Source: Tectiglobus sp965223355 (GTDB taxonomy: Bacteria; Pseudomonadota; Alphaproteobacteria; Rhizobiales; Hyphomicrobiaceae). Taken from it: DNA of 64,000 bases. Positions 7,835 through 17,161 of the stretch are shown piece after piece. The first letter of the stretch is position 1. The number at the start of each line of letters is the position of its first letter. The stretch covers positions 3,100,001 through 3,164,000 of the forward strand of contig CBDCWE010000003.1 in the NCBI GenBank assembly GCA_965223355.1, written 5' to 3'. A program made the translations under genes and the position numbers. Under the pieces are notes generated by a model. It was not told the DNA's origin and did no database searches. It saw only the letters and a program-made list of their open reading frames with translations.

Positions 7835-9769
7835 ATGGCAGAGCAAGCACGAGCACACAATCGGGCGACCAAGTCGGCGACCCATAAGGCTGCGGGACAG
7901 GCGGCGCGCAGTACGCATGCCTTTGTCGTGCGCGGCTTGCTGCCCTTCGTCTGGCCTGAAGGTCGCCCGGATTTGCGTCGGCGCGTAATCATCGCCGCAA
8001 TCGTTCTCGTGCTTGCGAAACTCGTGACCGTGACGGTGCCGGTGTTCTACAAGTATGCCACCGACGCTCTCACCGAAAGCGCCAGCGGCTCCGACGCGCT
8101 GGCGACCACAAACATCGCAGCGGCCGTGGTGATGTTGGTCGTTGCCTACGGCGTCGGCAGGATCTTGATGGTCGTTCTGACCCAGATCCGGGATGTACTG
8201 TTCACAGCGGTCGGTCAGCATGCGGTGCGATCATTGAACAATCGTACCTTTCGCCATCTCCATCAGCTCTCGCTGCGCTTTCACCTGGAACGACGAACGG
8301 GTGGGCTGTCCCGCGTCATCGAACGGGCCACCCGAGCGGTCGAGCTGATCATGCGAACCGGCGTTTTGAACCTCGGCCCAACCCTTCTCGAACTCATCTT
8401 TATCACCGTAGTGCTGCTCTACTACTTCAACTGGGTTTACGTTGCGATCATCATCGTGACCGTCGCCGCCTACATGGCGTTCACCCTTAAGGCTACCGAA
8501 TGGCGCATCACCATTCGTCGTGAAATGAACGACAGCGACACCGAAGCCAACACCAAGGCGATCGACAGTCTGTTGAACTTCGAGACCGTCAAGTACTTCG
8601 GCAACGAAGTCATGGAGGCGCGTCGCTTCGATGTATCGATGGCGCGCTACGAACAGGCAGCGATCAAAACCTACTATTCGCTCGGCGTGCTCAACTCGGG
8701 TCAGGCGGTCATTTTTACGGCGGGCATGACGGTGTGCATGGTGCTAGCCGCCCAAGGTGTCATCGCCGGCCAGCACACGGTTGGAGATTTCGTTCTCATC
8801 AATGCGTTGCTGATCCAGCTTTATATGCCGCTGAACTTCATGGGCTTCGTCTATCGTGAGATTCGTCAGGGCCTGGTCGACCTGGAGACGATGTTTGCGC
8901 TGTTGCAGGAGAACCCTGAAATTGAGGATCGTCCGGACGCGGTTGCGTTGCACGTTGGCGACGGCACGATCAGGTTTGATAACGTCTCGTTCTCGTACGA
9001 TCCCGAGCGCCCGATTTTGCAGGATCTGTCGTTCACGGTGGCGCCCGGCAGCATGGTGGCGCTGGTCGGCCCGTCCGGCGCCGGCAAGTCGACAATCAGC
9101 CGCATACTGTTTCGCTTCTACGATATCTCTGCAGGTCGCGTGACCATCGATGGCCAAGATATCGGCGCGGTAACGCAGGCCTCGCTGCGCGATAACATTG
9201 GCGTCGTCCCCCAGGACACCGTGCTGTTTAACGATACGGTCCTCTACAACATCCGCTACGGCCGGCCCGATGCGCATGATGAAGAGGTCTACGAAGCCGC
9301 CCGCCTCGCACAAATCGACCAGTTTGTGCGGCAACTGCCCGATGGCTACATGACCATGGTCGGCGAACGCGGACTGAAGTTGTCCGGCGGCGAAAAGCAA
9401 CGTATGGCGATCGCGCGGACCATATTGAAAGGCCCGCCCATCCTGATCCTCGATGAAGCAACGAGCGCGCTCGACAGCCAGACCGAAAGGGATATTCAAG
9501 ACGCTCTCGATCGCGTCTCTCAGGGGCGCACCTCGCTGGTTATCGCCCATCGCCTTTCAACGATCGTGCACGCCGACAAGATTCTTGTTCTCGAAAACGG
9601 CCGGCTCGTCGAAGAAGGTACACATGCCGAACTCATTGCACGCGACGGGCTCTATGCAAACTTGTGGAACCAACAACTGAAGGCCGAGCAGGCCCGCGCC
9701 GAACTTGCACGCACGCTTGAAGAGGCGCAGCGCACCGGCGCCCTGCGCCCCGGCATGGCCAAGCCTTAG
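7835..9769 (+). CDS. Atm1-type ABC exporter (half-transporter, TMD-NBD)
   Basis: Homodimeric inner-membrane exporter of the ABCB7/Atm1 group, whose members move glutathione-linked sulfur or metal compounds. Residues about 40-350 form the membrane domain; IDSLLNFETVKYFGNE is the hallmark of the Atm1 group and separates it from lipid or peptide exporters. The nucleotide-binding domain has Walker A GPSGAGKST (about 411), signature LSGGEKQR (about 515), Walker B ILILDEATSALDS and H-loop IAHRLSTI. At 644 residues it is family-typical. The stop codon is immediately followed by a decayed module A. Confidence 0.92.
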   Translation: MAEQARAHNRATKSATHKAAGQAARSTHAFVVRGLLPFVWPEGRPDLRRRVIIAAIVLVLAKLVTVTVPVFYKYATDALTESASGSDALATTNIAAAVVMLVVAYGVGRILMVVLTQIRDVLFTAVGQHAVRSLNNRTFRHLHQLSLRFHLERRTGGLSRVIERATRAVELIMRTGVLNLGPTLLELIFITVVLLYYFNWVYVAIIIVTVAAYMAFTLKATEWRITIRREMNDSDTEANTKAIDSLLNFETVKYFGNEVMEARRFDVSMARYEQAAIKTYYSLGVLNSGQAVIFTAGMTVCMVLAAQGVIAGQHTVGDFVLINALLIQLYMPLNFMGFVYREIRQGLVDLETMFALLQENPEIEDRPDAVALHVGDGTIRFDNVSFSYDPERPILQDLSFTVAPGSMVALVGPSGAGKSTISRILFRFYDISAGRVTIDGQDIGAVTQASLRDNIGVVPQDTVLFNDTVLYNIRYGRPDAHDEEVYEAARLAQIDQFVRQLPDGYMTMVGERGLKLSGGEKQRMAIARTILKGPPILILDEATSALDSQTERDIQDALDRVSQGRTSLVIAHRLSTIVHADKILVLENGRLVEEGTHAELIARDGLYANLWNQQLKAEQARAELARTLEEAQRTGALRPGMAKP

Positions 9770-9850
9770 AGCAAGCTGTCTTTAGAGCAACCTGTCTTTA
9801 GTCGAAATCGGGACGATCCCGACAACGGGCAGAACGTTGCTCGATTCTAG
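9768..9850. repeat. Degenerate module A behind the ABC exporter gene
   Basis: Starts at the TAG stop: TAGAGCAAGCTGTCTTTAG, then a second start AGAGCAACCTGTCTTTAG, an ATCGGGACGATCCCGA palindrome and GGGCAGAACGTTGCTCGA. The order matches the intact copies (stop codon, then module A), but module B is missing. The rest of the spacer to 9989 shows nothing recognisable. Confidence 0.6.
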
Positions 9851-9989
9851 ACAGGCGATGATCTCGGGCGTTTCAGAGCGAGCAGGTACCATCCTGTTTC
9901 ATCGCGTTTGCCGGCCCGGTCACCCAAAGCCCACGCTTTTGTGGGTGCCCCGTGGCGCTAAACCAACCTGAGAATTGGTGGATGGCAGT

Positions 9990-10763
9990 TCATCTGTGGG
10001 TGTGGGCGTTGCCGGCGGGCGCCAATTCGGCCAGTTCGAGGATCAGCTTGCGGCGGACGGTGTCTGTAAACGCGCGCGCAGTGTCGACCGTGATCACGAA
10101 ACTTCCCGGGCCGCCGATGATCGTCTCTGAAAAAGCCTTCCCGAGGTCATAGGACACCGGCCGGCCGCCGCAGTCATCCAACCGGCACAATATCGCCAAT
10201 CCGTTGATCACGATGCCGGCGGCCAGCGCCTTTCGTCGTGCCGTCTCGATCGGCTGACCGTTCCAGTTGTTGGCGCTGTCGCCGGAAAGGTCGATGATCT
10301 TGCGATGGCCGTGATAGGCATTGGACTCGATCGCCTTGTGAGCTGCTGCGATCGCCTCGCCAATGGCATTGCTGCCATAGGCCCGGCGCGGTGCCCGCAT
10401 GAGCCTGTCGATGAATGCCTGCGCCGTGGCCCGATCCCTTATGATCATCCACGGCACGACAACATCCTGGGAAACGGCGTCCGCCCATTCGATGAACGTT
10501 ACGGCAATCCGCCCGAGATCACCCTTGGCGATGGCTGAGAGCACATCGCGGTGCGTCAAGGCGGTTGCGTAACCGCTGCGCTGGAACCGGATCTCCGCTT
10601 CATCAATGGAGTTCGACGCATCGGCCAGCAACACCAATTCAACGTCGACATCATTGGGCCTTTGCGCCGCGGCCGGCGATAGCGATAGCCCGAGGGCAAC
10701 CGCCAGCATCAAACCGCGGCTCAAACCGCGGCTCAAACCACGAATTAAGACACGAACGTCCAT
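9990..10763 (-). CDS. DUF1194 (von Willebrand A-like) exported protein
   Basis: 257 residues with a signal peptide (MLAVALGLSLSPAAAQ). The mature part opens with VDVELVLLADASNSID, a DxSxS metal-ion-dependent adhesion site (Asp48, Ser50, Ser52) of a VWA-like fold, and continues with the DUF1194 block VTFIEWAD and IDLSGDSANN. The role of DUF1194 is not established; binding of a periplasmic partner is a guess from the fold. The start at 10763 has a strong GAGAGGAG site. An unusual tandem RGLSRGLSRGL lies at residues 8-18, before the hydrophobic core, encoded by a 12-bp DNA repeat. Confidence 0.85.
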   Translation of the reverse strand: MDVRVLIRGLSRGLSRGLMLAVALGLSLSPAAAQRPNDVDVELVLLADASNSIDEAEIRFQRSGYATALTHRDVLSAIAKGDLGRIAVTFIEWADAVSQDVVVPWMIIRDRATAQAFIDRLMRAPRRAYGSNAIGEAIAAAHKAIESNAYHGHRKIIDLSGDSANNWNGQPIETARRKALAAGIVINGLAILCRLDDCGGRPVSYDLGKAFSETIIGGPGSFVITVDTARAFTDTVRRKLILELAELAPAGNAHTHR

Positions 10764-10805
10764 TGGGCAGGTCTCCTCTCACACCGCGGACAATCATGTT
10801 CAGCC

Positions 10806-12854
10806 TCACGTCGAGCCAACCGAGATATCCAACCACAGCTGCGGCGTTACAACCGCCTGATCACCTCGGCGCAACAGCACCGTTGTCGTTTCCGACTCAA
10901 TCAACGCCGGCCCGGCGATGTTCTGGCCGGGTGCCAGCAGTGCGAAGCGATAGACCGCTACGTTGGTCCAGTCGTCGAGGTAAACGCGCCTGCTGCCGTC
11001 AGCCGTGGCCGGTGTGAGAATTTGCGGCGGCGGCTCGACTGGCAGTTTTTCCAATTCACCAATGGTGGCCACCCGCGCGTTGACCAGAACCGGCGCCTGG
11101 TCCGGCAGATGGTAGGCATAGAGTTCGTCGTGGCGCCGCTCGAAGGCACGTTTGAGTTCAACCAATGCGTCAGCAGCATTCAGATCGACACCGTCAAGCG
11201 CCACATCGATTTCGAAGACCTGCTCGCCGTATCGCATGTCCGCGGCCCGGCGATGCCTGATCGTGCCATTGAACCACGAGCGCATTTGCGCTGTGCCTTG
11301 CGCTTCCATCTGCGCGAACAGATCGCGCAACGCACCAGGCGCGATCGTGTCGGTTTCGCCCACTGCCGTGCGCACGCTCTCCAAGCGTAACTCTGTCGTC
11401 AGCATACCCCAGGCCGACAGAACCGACGCCAGCCGCGGCACGACCACCCGGCTAAGCCCGAGCATCCGTGCCAGCTCCGTGACGTGCATTCCCGCCGCGC
11501 CGCCAAAGCCGAGTAGCGCGAACCGGCGCGGATCGACCCCGCGCCTGACGGTGGCGATCCGAATGCCCTCCGCCATTTGCGTGTTGATGACACGATGCAC
11601 GCCCACCGCGGCTTCAAGCGCGCTGACGCCAAGTCTTTCGCCAAGCTGCGTAAATGCCGTCAATGCCGCCTGCGGGTCGAGCTGCGTTTCGCCGCCTGCA
11701 AAGTTTGCGGGGTCGAGATAGCCGAGCACGACACTCGCATCCGTCACGGTCGGCGCCGTGCCGCCCTTGCCGTAGCAAATCGGACCGGGCACTGCCCCGG
11801 CGCTTTGCGGGCCGACTTCGAGCAAACCGCTGGTTTCAACCCGCGCGATCGAGCCGCCGCCGGCGCCGAGCGTCACGATATCGAGAGAGGGCAGGGCAAT
11901 GCGCTCATTGGCCATCGTCCGGTCCTTGGACAGGCTCGCGCGGCCATCCGCAATCAGTGCGATATCGCTCGAGGTGCCGCCGACATCGAACGTAATCAGG
12001 TCCGGTTGACCGAGAATTTCAGCAACCCGCCGGCCACCGGCGAGACCGCCGGCGGGGCCCGACAGCACCGTGCCGGCCGCAACCCGAACGGCTTCCCGCA
12101 CCGGTGCTACCCCGCCGTGCGACAGGATCACGAGCAACGGCCCGGCAAAACCGGCTGCCTTCAACTGCTGCTCAAGCCGGTCAAGATAGAGCTTGATCAG
12201 CGGGCCGACGTAGGCGTTGACGACCGTTGTCGAAACCCGTTCGAACTCCTTGATCTGCGGCAGGACCTCCGATGACAGCGATACGTAGGCATCCGGCATC
12301 GCCGCCGCGATCGCCGCGCGCGTGATCTCCTCGTGTTCGGCATTGGCATAGGAGTGCAAATAGCACACGGCGACCGACGTCACGTCCTGCGCCTCGAGTG
12401 CATCGATGGCATCGTCAAGCGACCGGCGATCGAGCGCAGTTTCAACCCGGCCATCGGCGCGGATGCGCTCGCGCACGCCCAGGCGCAGATGGCGCGGCAC
12501 CAGCGGTTCGACGCGTGCCAGGCGCATATTGTAGCGTTCAGGTTTGAGCCCTTCGCGCATCTCCAGAACGTCGCGATGACCGCCGGTCGTGAGCAGCCCG
12601 ACCCTGGCCCCTTTGCGCTCCAACAGCGCGTTGGTTGCAACCGTCATGCCGTGGACGATGCGATCAGTGTCGGCGAGCAGCTCGCGCGTTCCAATGCCGA
12701 ACTCAGAGGCCAACCGGGCAATCGCCTCCAGCGTGCCGACAGACTGGTCTTCGGGTGTGCTTTGGGCTTTGGCGAAGGTGACGGTGCCGCTATTGTCGAC
12801 CGCGACGACATCCGTGAACGTGCCGCCCACGTCGACGGCAATTCGATACGTCAT
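10806..12854 (-). CDS. hyuA: Hydantoinase/oxoprolinase family protein, subunit A
   Basis: ATP-dependent amidohydrolase subunit (N-methylhydantoinase A / 5-oxoprolinase-type) expected to open a cyclic amide ring together with HyuB. The N-terminal actin-like nucleotide site is DVGGTFTDVV at residues about 8-17. HGMTVATNALLERKG and TFDVGGTSSDIALI are the second and third family blocks. About 682 residues is normal. The ATG at 12854 overlaps the hyuB stop (TGATG), so the two are translationally coupled. The substrate (hydantoin, 5-oxoproline, other lactam) cannot be read from sequence. Confidence 0.92.
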   Translation of the reverse strand: MTYRIAVDVGGTFTDVVAVDNSGTVTFAKAQSTPEDQSVGTLEAIARLASEFGIGTRELLADTDRIVHGMTVATNALLERKGARVGLLTTGGHRDVLEMREGLKPERYNMRLARVEPLVPRHLRLGVRERIRADGRVETALDRRSLDDAIDALEAQDVTSVAVCYLHSYANAEHEEITRAAIAAAMPDAYVSLSSEVLPQIKEFERVSTTVVNAYVGPLIKLYLDRLEQQLKAAGFAGPLLVILSHGGVAPVREAVRVAAGTVLSGPAGGLAGGRRVAEILGQPDLITFDVGGTSSDIALIADGRASLSKDRTMANERIALPSLDIVTLGAGGGSIARVETSGLLEVGPQSAGAVPGPICYGKGGTAPTVTDASVVLGYLDPANFAGGETQLDPQAALTAFTQLGERLGVSALEAAVGVHRVINTQMAEGIRIATVRRGVDPRRFALLGFGGAAGMHVTELARMLGLSRVVVPRLASVLSAWGMLTTELRLESVRTAVGETDTIAPGALRDLFAQMEAQGTAQMRSWFNGTIRHRRAADMRYGEQVFEIDVALDGVDLNAADALVELKRAFERRHDELYAYHLPDQAPVLVNARVATIGELEKLPVEPPPQILTPATADGSRRVYLDDWTNVAVYRFALLAPGQNIAGPALIESETTTVLLRRGDQAVVTPQLWLDISVGST

Positions 12855-14518
12855 CACGCCTCTCCGCCGGTGGCGAGCGTCACAAAACCATTGCGCAAAT
12901 CACGCCGTCTTGCGGGCTCGGAGCGCTCATCGGGCGGCCCCCATCCGCCACCGCCGCCGGAGTGGATTTCAAACGTGGTGCCCGGCGGCACCGGCTGGCC
13001 TTCGATCTTGCTCGCAAGCCTGACCGGGTCTTGGCCGGGGGCCTGCATCTTGTAGTCGTGCGCTGCACCGTCGCCACCGCCGAGCATGCCGCGTGCGCCG
13101 TGGCGCGTGCCGTCGCCGGCAACGTTGGCGACGGCTGCTTGCGCGGTCTCGACAACCATTTTGAGATCGCACCCCGCACCGCCGACGTAGCGCCCGTCGC
13201 CGCCCGAGTCGGCGCGAAACTCATGCTCCGGAAAAAACAGGGGAAACCGCGTTTCTGCAACTTCGATGGAACCGAACTTGAGGCCGCCGGCAGAATGCCA
13301 CTCGCCCGCGTTGTGCCAGCCATCACCGCCGGACGATGCGCCACCACCGGGCCGGGCGTGGAACAAGTGCCAGATGAAGGCGCGCCCGTTGCTGGGGTTC
13401 ACGCCTTTGAGCGCAATGCGCAGCCGCCGTCCCCAGCCGCCCATGGCGCGTTCCGGGCAGGCTTGCGACAGGGCCACGACGACGGCCTCGATGATCTCGT
13501 TGCCGCAGTGCGATGTGCACATCGTCACGGGCGCGCCGGGCCGGGGATGAACAATCGTGCCTTCCTTGGTCAGGATCCGCACGGGCCGGGCCATGCCTTC
13601 ATTTTTTGCAATGTCGGGATCGAGCAGTACCGCCAACGCCACCAGAACCGCCGACCGTGTATTCGCCACCGCGGAGTTCAAAAAGCTGTCGACCTGCGGA
13701 TCGCAATCGCGCAAATCGACGGTCAGATCCGAGCCGGTAATGGTGATCTCGGCACGAATGGCGATATCCTCGTTGCCACGGCCATCATCATCAAGACACG
13801 CTTGACCGCGGTAGATCCCGTCCGGCCAGGCGGAGAAGATCGCCCGCGCCTGCCTTTCCGTGGCATCGAGAATGCGCGCAACACTGGCCAGAACCGTCGC
13901 ACCGCCGAACTCCTGCGCCAGCGCCAGCAGCCGCCGCTTGGCGAGATGGACGGAACCGATCTGCGCCATCAAATCGCCTTCGAAGTCGCGGGCGTGGCGA
14001 ACATTGGCTTTGAGCAGGCGCAAAACATCCTCGCGCCGCTCGCCCTTGTCATAGAACCGCAACGGCGGCAGCCGGATGCCCTCCTGCCAGATCTCGCGCG
14101 CGGCCGCGTTATAGGCGCCATAGGTCGCCCCGCCAATGTCGGAGTGATGCGCACGGTTGATGCACCAGAACGCCAGGCGGCGATCGAGAAAGACCGGCGC
14201 AAACACCGTTACATCCGGCAGATGGGAGCCGCCGAAATAAGGGTCGTTAAGCACAAACACATCACCGTCGTGGACCGTACCGGCGAAGGCCTCGATGATC
14301 GATTGGGCTGCCGGGCGCAACGCGCCGACGTGCACCGGGATATGATCGGCCTGCGCCACCAGCTGCGAGTCGGCGCCGCAGATCGCCGTCGAAAAATCGC
14401 GGCTCGAGTTCAGGATTTGCGAGAACGAGGTGCGCAGCATCGCCTCGCCCATCTCCTCGACGATGCCGGTCAGACGGTGTTGGACCACGGAAACGGTAAT
14501 GGTATCCGGCACGCTCAT
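12854..14518 (-). CDS. hyuB: Hydantoinase B/oxoprolinase family protein, subunit B
   Basis: Partner of HyuA in an ATP-dependent cyclic-amide hydrolase. Family blocks visible are SFSQILNSSRDFSTAI, DHIPVHVGALRPA, DVFVLNDPYFGGSHLPDV and the glycine-rich C-terminal GGGGWGPP. 554 residues matches the family. It is first of the hyuB-hyuA pair on the minus strand; the region upstream (14519-14660) shows no clear promoter before the palindromic element begins. Confidence 0.92.
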   Translation of the reverse strand: MSVPDTITVSVVQHRLTGIVEEMGEAMLRTSFSQILNSSRDFSTAICGADSQLVAQADHIPVHVGALRPAAQSIIEAFAGTVHDGDVFVLNDPYFGGSHLPDVTVFAPVFLDRRLAFWCINRAHHSDIGGATYGAYNAAAREIWQEGIRLPPLRFYDKGERREDVLRLLKANVRHARDFEGDLMAQIGSVHLAKRRLLALAQEFGGATVLASVARILDATERQARAIFSAWPDGIYRGQACLDDDGRGNEDIAIRAEITITGSDLTVDLRDCDPQVDSFLNSAVANTRSAVLVALAVLLDPDIAKNEGMARPVRILTKEGTIVHPRPGAPVTMCTSHCGNEIIEAVVVALSQACPERAMGGWGRRLRIALKGVNPSNGRAFIWHLFHARPGGGASSGGDGWHNAGEWHSAGGLKFGSIEVAETRFPLFFPEHEFRADSGGDGRYVGGAGCDLKMVVETAQAAVANVAGDGTRHGARGMLGGGDGAAHDYKMQAPGQDPVRLASKIEGQPVPPGTTFEIHSGGGGGWGPPDERSEPARRRDLRNGFVTLATGGEA

Positions 14519-14660
14519 GACTCTGCCTTGTTGACAAACCTACGCCACGCCCAGAGCAGGACGCCGGCGCCAGAATGTCAAGCGCCTGCCGGCGGATATC
14601 GCCGCCGCCGGCCGATCGCCGGAACGCGGCCGGTCAGCGCATCTCAATGCGTCATTTGAG

Positions 14661-14811
14661 GTGATTGAGACCACTAGATCATCGTGCTTTAAGTTGGAAC
14701 CGCTATTGCGGTTCCAACTTAAAGCACAAAGATGATCGCCACTTTAGAGGCGAGCAACTTTCTGCCTTTATTCGGGATCGTTCCGATTCCGAATAAAGGC
14801 AGGTTGCTCTA
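14661..14811. repeat. Complete mosaic palindromic element (C-B-A on the plus strand)
   Basis: Three joined modules. C is GGTGATTGAGACCACTAGA. B (14679-14736) is a hairpin with perfect 20-base arms reading GTGCTTTAAGTTGGAACCGC and its complement around TATT. A short CGCCACTTTAGAGGCGAG linker follows. A (14750-14811) is an imperfect hairpin around TTCGGGATCGTTCCGATTCC. The outer end of A merges with the TAG stop of the minus-strand DUF3604 gene. Near-identical copies are at 25951-26086 and 61381-61516. Confidence 0.85.
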
Positions 14812-17106
14812 GCGGAACAGATAGATCGGGCTCGACCAGGCCTGATAGCCATCTTCCGTGATCACCGCGACCCACAGCGGATTGTCGCCTTCCGGCTTGA
14901 GTGCAATCGTGCGGGTGATCGACAGTTCTCGGCGCAATGGTTCGCCGGGAAGACGAAAGGCGCGGATCCGCCGGGCCAGGCCGCCGGCCTCCAACACCTG
15001 ATCATCGAGCCCGAGCGTCGCCAGATCGACATCGAGGTCGCCGTGGTTGGTTGTGATGTGCAAACCGCCGCTGCGATCATCTTGGAGCCAAGCATCAAAG
15101 CCCATGAAATTTCCGGTTGTGACCGTATTCCAGACAACCGTGTTCGAACCGCGCTGTTCGAACAAGCGCTCGTGGTTCCATTGATTGATCAGGCCGAGGC
15201 GCGCAATCTTTGCGTCGGAAAATTGTGCCCGGCCGCTCCAGGTCGTATTGCGCCCGCGCCCGCGATACTCGGCGCCACTCCAAATTACCCGGACACGATG
15301 GCCAAGATCCGGCTCCGAATAGGGCCGCACGGTCGCAAGCGTTTGCAAGCCGTTGCGAATTTCAACGCGCTCGATACCGGCATGCGCAATGACGTTGATT
15401 GACAGTTCGACTTCGCCCGCATTCGTTTGGACGATATCGCCCATGATCGCGCTGTCGACGGCATGGTGCGGCGGATCGGCAACGGCATCCGGGTTGCGCT
15501 CAAACAGCGTTGCGCCACCGGCAATGGCGGCCGACACATTGAGGTGCATACGGCAGCCCGTGGTGCCATAGTGATGGCGCCGCCGCATCGCCTCGAAAAT
15601 GGCGTCGCGATCAAGCCTGTCGGTCAGGAAACAGGTCAACCCGCCATAGGCACCGAATGTCGATGAACCGGGGTAGCTGGCGCCAGGCCGGCCCTTGTGA
15701 CCGTCACTGTTGCACACGACGCCAACCCGGCGGCCGAGCGCAAAACCATCGGTCAAGATCCACTCGAACGAGCCCCACGCCGAGTGCATCTCGACGGCGG
15801 TTTCGATCTTGGCGTCATGGTCGTAGAAGATGTTGGCGTAACGCCCGCCGACGTGGGCGTACATCACGCAGTCCTCATCGGCCAGACCGCGATAGAGGTC
15901 GGTGAGCGTGTTGCAGTCCGTTGCCATGCCCGAACGGTCTTCGAGCAACGCATGCGAACAACGCCGGATCTGTCGGCCCTCGTGCCGGAAGAACACATTG
16001 TGATCACCGCCGACGGCCGTGTTGCCCGACCATTCGTATCCGGGAAATGCGACGAACCGGCCCGGCTCGTCCACTTTGCCCGTCAGTTCATTGAGCAGCG
16101 CCCAAAACCGGTCATTCATCTGAAAGTCGTTGCCTTGATGGCTGGTCACATCCAGAAAGGCTTTGTTGCGGGCGAAATCGAAATAGCTCTCGATCTTGTT
16201 GATGCCGACGGTCTCGCCCGTCTGGCCGTGGAGATCGCCCCAAAAGCCGGCCCGGCCGCCGCTACGAATGACCAGCGGACCGGCTTCGCCGACCTGTTCG
16301 TCATCGACGAACACGGCAATGCGCAAGACCCCCTCGTCGGCCACGGACAAGCCCGCGATGGTCACTGCCCGGTCAACCGGCGCGTAGTCGAACGACAATG
16401 GCAATCCGGCAACCGCCATCGATGGTTCAAGCCGGACCCTGCCGGTCGCCTGACCGGTCGGATTACCCCAAACATCTTCGGCCTTGAGACCGAGTTGAAA
16501 CGTCTCACCGGGTCGCCTAAGGCTCGGCAAAACCGCTTTCCAGGAATGCGCCGGCCCGGCCACGATCGGCACCCAAAGCTGTTCCGGCAAGGGCAGAAAG
16601 TTACCGGTTGCCTGGACATCGGTCATGACCTTGAATTCACACCCGCTCTCGGCAAAGGTCTGCATCACCATCCCCGGCGAGCCCCTGCTGGTGTCGCCGA
16701 ACACGATCTCGATGATCTCTCCTTGTTTGAGATAGCCGCCGCTTTGGTGTGCCGTGACGACCAGGTTCCACGGCCGCATGCCATGAAATCCGACCTCGAC
16801 GTTGATGGTGCCCTCGCCATTGCTGCGCGCCGTCACGTAGTTGGGCGCTGCCGGATCGCTCGTCTGCGGGCGACCCATGTCGCCAATGCGGCGGAACGCG
16901 ACCTGAATGCCGCCGGTATCATCAATGCCGAGGCGGCCGACCGTGTAGATGATCTTGAACGTCTGAAAGCTGCGCGCTTCAACCGGCGCCGTTGGCGACA
17001 GCGTGGCGCTGCCGTAGAGGGCCGGGTCGTCACCCGGGCGCACGGACGGCGCATTGTCGCCAACAAGTTCGCGCGGCACGGGGCCGCGAATGTCAAGATC
17101 GGTCAT
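14809..17106 (-). CDS. DUF3604 protein (PHP-like fold)
   Basis: About 765 residues from the ATG at 17106. The central part carries the DUF3604 signature GDLHGQTGETVG, then TSHQGNDFQMND, FPGYEWSGNT, GGDHNVFF, YAHVGGRYAN and CNSDGHKGRPGASY; the His/Asp pattern resembles PHP-type metal-dependent hydrolases. Enzymatic activity is not established for the family. A longer frame reaches 17184 and would overlap the sulfatase by 23 bases, but family-like sequence starts after 17106, where an AAAGGG site is present. It lies downstream of the sulfatase and was probably co-transcribed with it. Confidence 0.88.
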   Translation of the reverse strand: MTDLDIRGPVPRELVGDNAPSVRPGDDPALYGSATLSPTAPVEARSFQTFKIIYTVGRLGIDDTGGIQVAFRRIGDMGRPQTSDPAAPNYVTARSNGEGTINVEVGFHGMRPWNLVVTAHQSGGYLKQGEIIEIVFGDTSRGSPGMVMQTFAESGCEFKVMTDVQATGNFLPLPEQLWVPIVAGPAHSWKAVLPSLRRPGETFQLGLKAEDVWGNPTGQATGRVRLEPSMAVAGLPLSFDYAPVDRAVTIAGLSVADEGVLRIAVFVDDEQVGEAGPLVIRSGGRAGFWGDLHGQTGETVGINKIESYFDFARNKAFLDVTSHQGNDFQMNDRFWALLNELTGKVDEPGRFVAFPGYEWSGNTAVGGDHNVFFRHEGRQIRRCSHALLEDRSGMATDCNTLTDLYRGLADEDCVMYAHVGGRYANIFYDHDAKIETAVEMHSAWGSFEWILTDGFALGRRVGVVCNSDGHKGRPGASYPGSSTFGAYGGLTCFLTDRLDRDAIFEAMRRRHHYGTTGCRMHLNVSAAIAGGATLFERNPDAVADPPHHAVDSAIMGDIVQTNAGEVELSINVIAHAGIERVEIRNGLQTLATVRPYSEPDLGHRVRVIWSGAEYRGRGRNTTWSGRAQFSDAKIARLGLINQWNHERLFEQRGSNTVVWNTVTTGNFMGFDAWLQDDRSGGLHITTNHGDLDVDLATLGLDDQVLEAGGLARRIRAFRLPGEPLRRELSITRTIALKPEGDNPLWVAVITEDGYQAWSSPIYLFR

Positions 17107-17161
17107 GTCCCAAGCCCTTTGGGTTGTTTGCCGCGCCTTATGCCAGCCCGTGGCAACCGCA

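Noticed and set aside
12962..14659. 565-codon plus-strand frame opposite hyuB
   Set aside because: Antisense shadow; the hyuB frame has all family motifs.
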